DNA of 12,277 nt. Origin: JAAXGI01 sp963579625. GTDB lineage: Bacteria; Gemmatimonadota; Gemmatimonadetes; Longimicrobiales; Gaopeijiaceae. The translations under genes and the position numbers were made by a program. Below are positions 6,085-12,277 of this stretch, one piece after another (position 1 is the stretch's first letter; each line of letters begins with the position of its first letter). Below the pieces are notes generated by a model that saw only the letters and a program-made list of their open reading frames with translations, did no database searches and was not told where the DNA came from. Location: positions 1 through 12,277 of the forward strand of contig CAUZHN010000071.1 of assembly GCA_963579625.1 (NCBI GenBank), written 5' to 3'.

Positions 6085-7560
6085 ATGAAGGCGCGAGTGC
6101 TTGGAGCCCTGATTGGTCTGGTCTTGTGTGTAGCCACGGCAACCGATGGGCAGATCTCTGATCATCCAAGTGTCGTGTCCAACACTGGACTTGTCGAAGC
6201 GTGGCTCGGAGCGCAGATGGCCTATCGCGGACTTCCGGGTGTATCGGTTGCAATCGTTCACGACCAGGAATTGGTCTACACCAGGGGATTTGGATACGCC
6301 GATGTCGAGGCTAGGACTCCTGCGAGTCCCAGCACGATCTACCGAATCGCGTCTCACTCGAAGCTCTTCACGGCCATCTCGATCATGCAGTTGCGGGACG
6401 CCGGTGAACTGTCACTCGATGATCCGATCTCCGAACACCTCCTGTGGTTCAACATCCAGAACCCCTATGCAGATACCCTGCCGGTCACGATCCGCCACCT
6501 GCTGACGCATACATCGGGCTTACCCCGCGAGGCCGGTTCCGGCTATTGGGTCGACGATTTCGACTTCCCCTCATTGGGTGAGGTGAGGGAGAGACTGGTG
6601 GGGCAGGCCATGGTTTACCCACCGGCGACTCGGTGGAAATACTCCAACCTGGCATGGGCACTAGCCGGAGAAATCGTGGCCACCGTGTCTGGACAGACAT
6701 TTGACCAGTACGTCGAGGAACACATTCTGGACCCGCTGGGCATGCAGAGCACTAGCGTCGTACTCCCGGATGAACATCAGGATCGAATGGCTGTCGGGTA
6801 CGGACGCCGAATGCCTGACGGGTCTCGGGCTCGTTTCCCCTTCGTGGATGCGGTTGGGATGGCCGCCGCGGCTGGGGTGTCCTCAACGGTCGAGGACATG
6901 GCCCGGTTCATCTCATGGCAGTTTAGACTTCGGGAGCGTGGGGGCTCAGAGGTTCTAGAGGCTACGACGCTGCACGAGATGCAGCGCGTTCAGTGGCTAG
7001 AACCCGATTGGGACCAGGCCTGGGGACTCGGGTTTCAGATCTTTCATACGGAGGACCGCAACCTCATTGGCCATGGGGGAGGGTATCCCGGCTACCTGAC
7101 AGCGACCCACATCAGCCCATCCGAGAACGTTGGAGTCGTTGTATTTACCAACGCATTAGACGCGGAGCCGAGCCTTGGATCTCTGCGGAGCATCAGCCAA
7201 CGGATCTTCGAATGGGTGGCACCGGCGATCTCCAGGGCCGCCGCCGGGGAAGCAGTGGAGCCACCAGATCCGAGTTGGGATCGGCTCACAGGCAGCTACC
7301 GTTCGCATTGGGGCGATGTACACGTTCTGCCGCTCGACGGTAAGCTCGTGATGATCGATCCGGTATCAGTCGATCCGAAGGCTGGTGCCTTCACGTTGGT
7401 GCCGGTGTCAGGAGACACCTTCCGCCTGGAGGGAGGGGGGGGGCATCCAGGCGGAAGGGGGGAGCTGGTCACCTTCGAGACCGGCCTAGATGGGATGGCC
7501 GAGAGCGTCACCGTCGGGTATCTCCGATACGACCGAGTGACCTACAGCCCGTCCAACTGA
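6085..7560 (+). CDS. Serine hydrolase of the beta-lactamase (class C/PBP-like) family, exported
   Basis: The 491-residue protein has a signal peptide (MKARVLGALIGLVLCVATAT, likely cut near DGQ) and a complete penicillin-binding-like fold. The first motif is SHSK (Ser90-Lys93 in ASHSKLF), the second YSN (186-188) and the third HGG (330-332 in IGHGGGYPG). Further family marks are HLLTHTSGLP (138-147) and LGM near 218-220. A separate beta-rich C-terminal part (about 397-490, starting LTGSYRS) is common in these proteins. Members act as esterases, peptidases or amidases, and the substrate is unknown. ATG 6085 is chosen because GAGGAGG lies six bases before it and a signal peptide follows. An upstream ATG at 5998 in the same frame would add 29 residues that resemble a kinase start and would bury the signal peptide. 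Kinase-like scraps lie on both sides of this gene. Confidence 0.92.
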   Translation: MKARVLGALIGLVLCVATATDGQISDHPSVVSNTGLVEAWLGAQMAYRGLPGVSVAIVHDQELVYTRGFGYADVEARTPASPSTIYRIASHSKLFTAISIMQLRDAGELSLDDPISEHLLWFNIQNPYADTLPVTIRHLLTHTSGLPREAGSGYWVDDFDFPSLGEVRERLVGQAMVYPPATRWKYSNLAWALAGEIVATVSGQTFDQYVEEHILDPLGMQSTSVVLPDEHQDRMAVGYGRRMPDGSRARFPFVDAVGMAAAAGVSSTVEDMARFISWQFRLRERGGSEVLEATTLHEMQRVQWLEPDWDQAWGLGFQIFHTEDRNLIGHGGGYPGYLTATHISPSENVGVVVFTNALDAEPSLGSLRSISQRIFEWVAPAISRAAAGEAVEPPDPSWDRLTGSYRSHWGDVHVLPLDGKLVMIDPVSVDPKAGAFTLVPVSGDTFRLEGGGGHPGGRGELVTFETGLDGMAESVTVGYLRYDRVTYSPSN

Positions 7561-7574
7561 GGGCTGTTAGGTCG

Positions 7575-7619
7575 ATGCCTGCCGAGAGCGTCACCCGCCT
7601 GAACGCAGCCCTCGAAGGT
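7575..7619 (+). pseudogene. Second kinase-like N-terminal remnant
   Basis: From ATG 7575 the frame reads MPAESVTRLNAALEG, matching the 'S-x-x-RLNAALEGRYRIERE' start of bacterial serine/threonine kinases. It then breaks off into WELLPMMPPPL and a C-rich stretch. It begins 15 bases after the hydrolase stop and resembles the scrap at 5998: CGCCTG...GCxGCxCTCGAxGGT, with 19 of 24 bases identical. No kinase body follows. Only 15 residues support the assignment. Confidence 0.45.
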
Positions 7620-7794
7620 TGGGAACTTCTGCCAATGATGCCCCCCCCTCTGTCGTCAGCAGGGGGCGGTACTGGTGCGACTCCGCACACATCGCCGCTA
7701 CTGAAACGCCGTTTCCTGAAAAAAACTTTGGTGGCGCTGCCACTAGATAAAAAGCATGTGCTCATATAGGCTTTTGGCGCTTAAGCGGCTAGGA

Positions 7795-7812
7795 AACTGG
7801 TTAGCCTGACAC
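7795..7812 (+). repeat. Short dispersed repeat AACTGGTTAGCCTGACAC, copy 1
   Basis: AACTGGTTAGCCTGACAC here matches AACTGGTAGCCTGACAC at 10914-10930 except for one extra T. Both copies lie in gaps upstream of genes on the plus strand. The function is unknown. Confidence 0.4.
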
Positions 7813-7830
7813 TGTCCGCGACAGATCACC

Positions 7831-7837
7831 AAAAGGA
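7831..7837 (+). promoter_or_regulatory. Shine-Dalgarno AAAAGGA that decides the methyltransferase start
   Basis: This purine run matches the 16S rRNA tail and sits six bases before ATT 7844 in the frame that encodes the zinc ribbon. It is the main evidence that translation starts at or near 7844 and not at GTG 7997. Confidence 0.45.
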
Positions 7838-7843
7838 CCTCTG

Positions 7844-8740
7844 ATTCAGTCACCACACATCGACACGTGTCTCGTATGCTCCGAAAAGGATTTAGAGCCC
7901 TTCCTTTTCGGCTACTCGCCACACGATAGCAGTCCGTTCCGCCGCGTCACTATCTGCAGGTCGTGTGGTCATATTCAACGGTTCCCTCTTCCTTCCGTGC
8001 GCGACTACGCGCGGATCAACAATGACTTTTTCGCGTCGCGATATGCTCAGAACCACGAGCGGAACGAGGCGAATAACAAAACGAAGTTGGCGATGCTGGT
8101 GGCGCGGTTACGACCGTGTATGCGAACCGGGTCGTCGATCCTCGACATTGGTGCAGGTCAGGGTTGGTTACTCGACTACACGCGGAGTCAGTCTTATGAC
8201 TACTTCGCTGTCGAGCCGGTGCCGGAGCTATCGGCGTCAATCGAGTCGCGCGGCGGAACGGTTATTGGGCGGGATCTGAGCGAGGACTACGAGGCCTACG
8301 AGGCAGCCTTCGATATCATCATCGTCCGGCACGTCTTGGAACATCTTCTTGATCCATCCTCGGCTCTGCGAACGGTGCAACAGATGCTCAAGCCGACTGG
8401 AAGGGCGTACGTCGCGCTGCCCAACGCCGGTGCTCCTTCACTCAAGAAAGGATTTAGAACTGCATTCATTCACGCTACACACATTTCGTACTTCTGCGCC
8501 GGGAATCTACGGCGACTGGGAGCCTCCGCCGGACTCAGGCAAGTGGCGGGCGCCGACTTTGGTGAACTCTGGGCGCTCTTCAAGCGCGAGGCAGGTGTGC
8601 TCCCGACCCGGGACAACTATTACGCGCAACAAAAGGCGGTCTTTCGAAGAACCGCGAGGAGTGCTCTCGGGAAAGATATCATGTCGTTCGCCAAGAGCCT
8701 GGCCAGGCCTGTTGTTCGAAGAATTCGGAACCGGGCATGA
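7844..8740 (+). CDS. SAM-dependent class I methyltransferase with N-terminal zinc ribbon; start codon atypical or lost
   Basis: The methyltransferase core is clear: motif I ILDIGAGQGWLL, then YFAVEPVPE, then FDIIIVRHVLEHLLDP, then AYVALPN, as in the Methyltransf_23-like families. A GTG at 7997 would give 247 residues. The same frame is open further upstream, without a stop back to 7805, and encodes CLVC (7868-7879), then VTICRSCGHIQ, a CxxC...CxxC zinc ribbon typical of the N-terminus of many such enzymes. The real protein therefore probably begins near 7844. No ATG, GTG or TTG exists there; AAAAGGA (7831-7837) is followed six bases later by ATT 7844, with CTG at 7841. Either a rare start codon is used, or ATG mutated to ATT, or there is a base error. 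The product would have 298 residues. The acceptor is unknown: relatives act on sugars, small molecules or lipids. Confidence 0.8.
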   Translation: MQSPHIDTCLVCSEKDLEPFLFGYSPHDSSPFRRVTICRSCGHIQRFPLPSVRDYARINNDFFASRYAQNHERNEANNKTKLAMLVARLRPCMRTGSSILDIGAGQGWLLDYTRSQSYDYFAVEPVPELSASIESRGGTVIGRDLSEDYEAYEAAFDIIIVRHVLEHLLDPSSALRTVQQMLKPTGRAYVALPNAGAPSLKKGFRTAFIHATHISYFCAGNLRRLGASAGLRQVAGADFGELWALFKREAGVLPTRDNYYAQQKAVFRRTARSALGKDIMSFAKSLARPVVRRIRNRA

Positions 8741-8792
8741 GGAACGCAGGAACTAGCCCTCCCCCAGTCCTAGCACGAAGTGTCCTAGCGTT

Positions 8793-8820
8793 CTGAGGTG
8801 ATCCTCAGGCCTTATTAGGC
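8793..8820. terminator. Two small tandem hairpins between convergent genes
   Basis: CTGAGG-TGAT-CCTCAG (8793-8808) is a perfect 6-bp hairpin and GCCT-TATT-AGGC (8809-8820) a 4-bp one right after it. They lie between the stops of the methyltransferase and the outer-membrane protein. There is no T-run, so terminator function is a weak inference from position. Confidence 0.3.
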
Positions 8821-8821
8821 T

Positions 8822-9505
8822 CTACCCTATAGGGAAACCGATACCGGCCTGCATGGTGAATACGCGATTCTTGATGTCGTTACCGGCCTTATCAATTGAA
8901 AAAAGTCCGAAGTTGTAGACCACATCGATGACCAGACTGAGTGTGTCTGATACTTCCATGTCTATTCCAACGCCTCCGACCGCGCCAAGATCCAAGCTCT
9001 TCCTGAGGAGATCAGTTTCGGTGCAGGTTGTCGTAGAAGCTGAAGGAGAGGTCACACTGCATTTAGTCAGAAAAGCTACTGCTGGACCCAGAAAATAATG
9101 GTAACTGAAGGCTGTGCCGTAAGAGGGGATTTTCGCCCTGAGAAGAACTGGCAGTTCGAAGTAGTCCATCCTGATACGAGACATGGCCCCACCGTCTCCT
9201 TCCCTCTTTCCTTTCGATGAGTACGCTCCTCCGAGCTGGATTCCCATATTATCAGTGATTGAAATGAGGACGGAAGCTCCAACATTTAACCCGGTTTGTT
9301 GATACAGCGTCGACCCGGGACTCACCGCGTCCTCACCACCCCAAGTGGCGACATTAGTGCCAGCACTCAGCATCATCATGCTCTGGCCATCCAGAGGGGC
9401 CGCCAGGGAAAAAGAAACAAGAAATAACAAAGACAATCTTTGCGTAGCGTTATTCCCCCAAGAAACGATGCCCGGAATTCCCACTGATTCCCCCCTCCTC
9501 TTCAT
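8822..9505 (-). CDS. Outer-membrane beta-barrel protein (PorT/OMP_b-brl-like porin family)
   Basis: The 227-residue protein has a long basic start, a hydrophobic core (LSLLFLVSFSLAA) and a likely signal cut at LDGQS. The rest alternates short amphipathic strands with turns: NVGASVLISITDNMGIQLGG, MDYFELPVLLRAKIP, YHYFLGPAVAFL, LGAVGGVGIDMEV, LSLVIDVVYNFG, and a terminal strand FTMQAGIGFPIG. The ELPVLLR and GPAVAF steps are typical of the PorT-like outer-membrane barrels. Two cysteines (149 and 161) flank a Ser/Thr-rich loop and may form a disulfide in an extracellular loop. ATG 9505 is used because GGGAG lies ten bases upstream; ATG 9529 would add eight residues, but its GGAGG is only one base away. 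It probably sits in the outer membrane; whether it transports or only binds is not visible. Confidence 0.8.
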   Translation of the reverse strand: MKRRGESVGIPGIVSWGNNATQRLSLLFLVSFSLAAPLDGQSMMMLSAGTNVATWGGEDAVSPGSTLYQQTGLNVGASVLISITDNMGIQLGGAYSSKGKREGDGGAMSRIRMDYFELPVLLRAKIPSYGTAFSYHYFLGPAVAFLTKCSVTSPSASTTTCTETDLLRKSLDLGAVGGVGIDMEVSDTLSLVIDVVYNFGLFSIDKAGNDIKNRVFTMQAGIGFPIG

Positions 9506-9833
9506 GGACTGCTTTCTCCCAAGATGCATTCCTCCCCTCTACCCACGCTAGAGAACGAACCTGCTAGTGGAGTGCATTCCGCCTATTTCACGGCACCCAT
9601 CCCCGGACTATAGAACGCGATTCTTTCCGTCCAATCTCGTGCTCCCGTGTAGGGTAAGGGAAGAATTAGGGGGTTTTTGGTCCGCTTGCCGAAGAATTAC
9701 CCGATAGCGATTGAGGCTTCTAGACGAAAGTGTCGTCCAAGAAAGAAGGTTCGAATCTGGATGATTCCTCTTAGCTTGTCGCTAACTCAGGGATTCGCGT
9801 GCTACCCAAGTGCGAGAACTACGGAGCGAAAAT
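9506..9833. other. Divergent intergenic region, no gene seen
   Basis: This gap lies between the outward-facing outer-membrane protein and YdcF-like genes and must hold both promoters. I see no convincing -35/-10 pair or dyad. A plus-strand frame from 9677 is open for 63 codons, but it has no Shine-Dalgarno and no domain pattern, and it overlaps the next gene. Confidence 0.4.
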
Positions 9834-10601
9834 ATGATGAGCCGGTTGGAATGGATTCTACAACCTGATCGTCTCATTCTCTTGGGACTAGTCATGGTGG
9901 CGGTGTTTCTGGCTCGCGGTTGGGTGGTATCTGGACGACGGATTCTGTACTGCGTCATCGCCACAGCCCTCTTCATATCCATCGCCCCGGTAGGTGGATG
10001 GTTGGTATCACCGCTAGAGGAACGATTTCCACGCCCTTCAGCGCTGCCCTCATCCGTCAGGGGAATTCTGGTTCTAGCAGGTGGAGAAGACGTGGCGATT
10101 ACTGCTTCCCGAGGTGTTGCATCATTGCGAGAAGCAGGAGACCGACTCTTGGAGGCTGTGATCCTCGCGAGGTCCTACCCGGATCTCCCGATCGTATACA
10201 GTGGGGGAAGGCCCTGGAGCACAGATGTGGAGAAGAATGCATTCGCTGCCCGCACGATCTTCAGTGGGCTCGGCCTAGACAGTGCCCGGATAACTTACGA
10301 AATGAACTCCAGGAACACGGCTGAGAGCGCGGTACTAGCACGGCGCTTAGTCTCCGATACAAGAGGTTGGCTTCTTGTCACATCAGCGAGCCACATGCCG
10401 CGTGCAGTAGGGGCCTTTCGGGCCCAAGGCTGGGAGATCTTAGCATTTCCTGTAGACTACAAGACTCAACGGCGAACCGGTTGGGGCGGGTTTAGCTTTA
10501 CGCACTCAACCTGGATGATATCTACAGCCCTCCACGAGTGGGGTGGGTTGATATGGTACCGTTTGTCAGGACGTAGTAGCAGTTTTTTCCCAAGTCCCTA
10601 A
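9834..10601 (+). CDS. YdcF/SanA/ElyC family membrane protein (DUF218)
   Basis: The 255-residue protein begins with two transmembrane segments (about 13-28 and 37-54) and then a DUF218 domain: GILVLAGGE (77-85), the VYSGG strand (121-125), NTAESA (161-166) and LLVTSASHMPRAVGAF (180-195). This is the architecture of E. coli ElyC and YdcF-like proteins, which have been linked to envelope integrity and, for ElyC, to peptidoglycan assembly. The catalytic reaction of the domain is not well defined. The domain probably faces the periplasm. Start ATG 9834 is supported by GGAG seven bases upstream; GTG 9810 in the same frame has no such site. The gene stands alone, with no co-directional neighbour close by, so its partners are unknown. 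Confidence 0.88.
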   Translation: MMSRLEWILQPDRLILLGLVMVAVFLARGWVVSGRRILYCVIATALFISIAPVGGWLVSPLEERFPRPSALPSSVRGILVLAGGEDVAITASRGVASLREAGDRLLEAVILARSYPDLPIVYSGGRPWSTDVEKNAFAARTIFSGLGLDSARITYEMNSRNTAESAVLARRLVSDTRGWLLVTSASHMPRAVGAFRAQGWEILAFPVDYKTQRRTGWGGFSFTHSTWMISTALHEWGGLIWYRLSGRSSSFFPSP

Positions 10602-10734
10602 AGGCACAACTGTTGTTGATAGCGAGCAGTTGCTCTTAGGGCTGGTCTGGACTATGCAACACTGTTCTGCGCGTCCGGCGTGGTGGCTCCCGAATAAGTT
10701 GCGGAGCTATTGGGTCCCCAAGCAGAATTAGGGC
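10602..10734 (+). other. Gap downstream of the YdcF-like gene, no gene seen
   Basis: No terminator with a T-run is visible and no frame shows domain patterns. Copy C of the shared upstream block lies at its right end. Confidence 0.35.
10694..10705 (+). promoter_or_regulatory. Shared upstream block ATAAGTTGCGGA, copy C
   Basis: The block is identical to copies A and B and lies 29 bases before ATG 10735. TGGGTCC follows it, as in copy B. The repeated block plus constant spacing points to a promoter or leader, or to a common recombination joint. Confidence 0.4.
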
Positions 10735-10902
10735 ATGCAGATGACCCGCGAGAGGATTGGCCGGTTGAGCGCTGCGATTGGTCTGGCGGCGCTCACGTTG
10801 CTTGATCTTCTGGCGATGGACGACATCACTACCGCCGGAGCGTGGGTGCCAGAAATCGGATTTGTGATGGCACGACTACCGAGCGCAATACCCCCACCCT
10901 AG
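10735..10902 (+). CDS. Small ORF, 55 aa, possible single-pass membrane protein
   Basis: From ATG 10735 (or ATG 10741) the frame reads MQMTRERIGRLSAAIGLAAL, then TLLDLLAMDDITTAG, and ends in SAIPPP at TAG 10900. A basic start followed by a hydrophobic helix (about residues 12-27) fits a small membrane protein. The C-terminal half has no second clear segment and ends in a proline run over a C-rich stretch, so it may be cut short. Support comes from copy C of the upstream block; there is no strong Shine-Dalgarno. I do not recognise a characterised family. Confidence 0.4.
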   Translation: MQMTRERIGRLSAAIGLAALTLLDLLAMDDITTAGAWVPEIGFVMARLPSAIPPP

Positions 10903-10913
10903 TCGTCGGTGGG

Positions 10914-10930
10914 AACTGGTAGCCTGACAC
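10914..10930 (+). repeat. Short dispersed repeat AACTGGTAGCCTGACAC, copy 2
   Basis: It matches the copy at 7795-7812 with one base deleted. It lies between the small ORF and the large Ig-like lipoprotein gene. Confidence 0.4.
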
Positions 10931-10992
10931 CGATGCGTGTGGGCTAGGGCGCTAACTGGCAAGATCCCCGAGCATCACCGCAGATTATGTGC

Positions 10993-12277
10993 ATGCGCTA
11001 CATCAGACTGACAACTGTTCTACTCCTCACGGCATGCGGTGACGGCGGGACTACGCCCACGACACCACCAACGCCACCGACTCCGCCTACACCTGTAGCG
11101 ACCTTGATCACGCTGTCTGCGACGAGCTTGAGCTTTTCCTCCTTGGGTGAAACGCAGCAACTCACCGCTACGGTTAAAGACCAGAACGGTGCAACGATGG
11201 ATGGTGCTGTGGTGACCTGGAGCTCATCTAATATTGGCGTTGCTACGGTATCGTCGTCCGGATTGGTTACGGCGGTCGCTAACGGAACCACAACGATTAC
11301 GGCGATATCGGGCTCCGTGAGTGCCACGGCATCGGTGACGGTGTTGGTTACCCAGACCGCGACCTTGATCACGCTGTCTGCGACGAGCTTGAGCTTTTCC
11401 TCCTTGGGTGAAACGCAGCAACTCACCGCTACGGTTAAAGACCAGAACGGTGCAACGATGGATGGTGCTGTGGTGGCCTGGAGCTCATCTAATATTGGCG
11501 TTGCTACGGTATCGTCGTCCGGATTGGTTACGGCAGTCGCTAACGGAACCGCAACGATTACGGCGACTTCCGGGACCCTCACTACAACGGCGACCGTTTC
11601 CGTGTCGGTTTCAGGACGTGCCTATCCAGCTGTGATCAGGGGACTCTGGGAGCCCGGAGCTTGGGACCAGTTGGCCACGTTCGTAAGTGATCCTGCTGGG
11701 GTTGACCGGTTAAGGTCGCTCGGGATCAACACCGTCTCAGTCCTCGCATCTTTCGATGTACTCGAGAACGGTGAGTACCAATTCCAACATGGTCGTCTGG
11801 AGATGGTCAAAGAAGAAGTCATGCGGTACAAGGGTCTCGGATTCGCCGTGCTACTTAGCGGCAATGCCGACGGAGTGCCAACCGTTGGGGACCCACAGAC
11901 CAGACTCGATAACTATCTGCTCTCATGCCGGGCAGCCGCGATCGAGCTGGCGGAACTCGGCGAACTGTACCAAGTCGAATATTTTTCGCCCGCGAACGAA
12001 TTCGAAGGCACGCTCGCCAACGAGGGATTCCCTGCCACCCTTCAGAGTCCCAACCCGCCAGAAACAGTCTTCGATCCTCCCGATACAGGTACGGATGCTA
12101 GGGTGGAACTTGCCTCGAAGTGGTTCCGCGACCTACTCCCTGACATTCAACCCCTCTTCTCGGGCCGACTGATCGCGAAGGTAGGTGGCGCCCACAGCGG
12201 TTACCGGGTCGACGGCTACGACTACCTCGGGTTCACGATCGACCATAACTACCTAGACCAAACGGATTTCCGACGGT
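10993..12277 (+). CDS. Lipoprotein with two Ig-like (BIG2) domains and a TIM-barrel glycoside-hydrolase-like domain (3' end outside window)
   Basis: The frame is open for 428 codons up to the window edge. It begins MRYIRLTTVLLLTACGDGG, a short signal peptide with lipobox LTAC (Cys15). A Thr/Pro linker (19-35) leads into Ig-like domain 1 (36-about 120) and Ig-like domain 2 (123-about 207), which are nearly identical. From about residue 209 (RAYPAVIRGLWEPGAW) a different domain begins: VDRLRSLGINTVSVLASFD, then YKGLGFAVLLSGNADG, then YQVEYFSPANEFEG, then LIAKVGG. The order of beta strands and helices and the 'SPANE' strand end resemble clan GH-A glycosidases, in which the Glu after Asn (here Glu336) is the acid/base. 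The nucleophile Glu is not in view. A surface lipoprotein acting on a polysaccharide is the best guess. ATG 10987 would add two residues; 10993 matches the paralogue at 2474. Confidence 0.85.
   Translation, partial: MRYIRLTTVLLLTACGDGGTTPTTPPTPPTPPTPVATLITLSATSLSFSSLGETQQLTATVKDQNGATMDGAVVTWSSSNIGVATVSSSGLVTAVANGTTTITAISGSVSATASVTVLVTQTATLITLSATSLSFSSLGETQQLTATVKDQNGATMDGAVVAWSSSNIGVATVSSSGLVTAVANGTATITATSGTLTTTATVSVSVSGRAYPAVIRGLWEPGAWDQLATFVSDPAGVDRLRSLGINTVSVLASFDVLENGEYQFQHGRLEMVKEEVMRYKGLGFAVLLSGNADGVPTVGDPQTRLDNYLLSCRAAAIELAELGELYQVEYFSPANEFEGTLANEGFPATLQSPNPPETVFDPPDTGTDARVELASKWFRDLLPDIQPLFSGRLIAKVGGAHSGYRVDGYDYLGFTIDHNYLDQTDFRR
11098..11565 (+). repeat. Intragenic direct repeat encoding two Ig-like domains (units 11098-11304 and 11359-11565)
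   Basis: The two 207-base units are offset by 261 bases (87 codons) and differ at only three positions that I can find (ACC/GCC, GCG/GCA, ACA/GCA). The joining sequence 11305-11358 is not part of the match. Such identity, including silent positions, indicates recent duplication or gene conversion. Confidence 0.85.

Larger units (their letters stand above)
7620..7843 (+). other. Gap with no recognisable gene
   Basis: The stretch has a C-run near 7640, a short A-run (7720-7725) and one copy of a repeat (7795-7812). The frames here are open for at most about 50 codons and show no domain pattern. A promoter for the methyltransferase may lie here but I cannot point to clear boxes. Confidence 0.4.

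Noticed and set aside
9748..9757. GGTTCGAATC, like the T-loop of a tRNA
   Set aside because: The flanking bases (AGAA and TGGA) do not form the T stem, and no acceptor, D or anticodon arms can be drawn around it.
9677..9868. 63-codon plus-strand frame in the divergent gap
   Set aside because: No Shine-Dalgarno, no domain pattern, and it overlaps the well-supported start of the YdcF-like gene.
11098..11565. Direct repeats as a possible CRISPR array
   Set aside because: The units are 207 bases long, in frame, and encode Ig-like domains; there are no short repeats with regular spacers and no cas genes.
11000..11582. Long minus-strand frame (194 codons) with repeated motifs
   Set aside because: It is the antisense of the duplicated Ig-like domains; its repeats mirror those of the plus-strand lipoprotein, which has the signal peptide and domain pattern.
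1..12277. Defence island, toxin-antitoxin pair, prophage or integrative element
   Set aside because: No nuclease, helicase, integrase, transposase, phage structural gene or paired small toxin/antitoxin frames could be recognised on either strand.

Overview
The window looks like chromosomal DNA from a Gram-negative bacterium. It encodes lipoproteins with clear lipoboxes, a porin-like outer-membrane barrel and a periplasmic quinoprotein/cytochrome pair. The mix of a tricorn-type S41 peptidase, a lipoprotein M24 peptidase, an SxxK serine hydrolase, Ig-like 'CGDGG' lipoproteins and scraps of serine/threonine kinase N-termini of the type 'RLxAALxxRYxIERE' recalls Gemmatimonadota or a related, perhaps marine, lineage. 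That placement is inference from gene style; there is no rRNA or tRNA to test it.

Layout. 1-584 (+) is the 3' end of a tricorn-like S41 peptidase. It converges on an M24 aminopeptidase-P-like lipoprotein (681-2114, -), with a nested inverted repeat between them. The M24 gene start overlaps, in another frame, the 5' end of what looks like a lost secreted trypsin-like protease (2128-2250, -). 2251-3137 holds a truncated Ig-like lipoprotein, a small lipoprotein ORF and possible control sites. 3138-5725 (+) is a translationally coupled two-gene operon for a diheme cytochrome c and a PQQ-dependent dehydrogenase, preceded by a dyad that could be an operator. 5726-6084 holds a MORN-like scrap and a kinase N-terminal scrap. 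6085-7560 (+) is a beta-lactamase-family serine hydrolase, followed at once by a second kinase-like scrap. 7844-8740 (+) is a SAM methyltransferase with an N-terminal zinc ribbon but no standard start codon for its full length. 8822-9505 (-) is an outer-membrane beta-barrel protein and 9834-10601 (+) a YdcF/SanA/ElyC-like membrane protein. 10602-10992 is a gene-poor gap with one small ORF. 10993 to the window end (+) is a large lipoprotein with two almost identical Ig-like domains and a TIM-barrel glycosidase-like domain; it continues beyond the window.

How the parts work together. The only clear functional unit is the cytochrome/quinoprotein operon: the dehydrogenase oxidises an unknown alcohol or sugar in the periplasm and the cytochrome takes the electrons. 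The other intact genes look like independent envelope or secreted-hydrolase genes.

The most unusual feature is a set of orphan gene beginnings: signal peptides or N-terminal tags with no body, set between intact genes. Three of these sites share a 12-base block, ATAAGTTGCGGA, 28-29 bases before an ATG. In one of them that block supplies the stop codon that ends the truncated Ig-like lipoprotein. I found no CRISPR array, integrase, transposase, defence gene or complete RNA gene.
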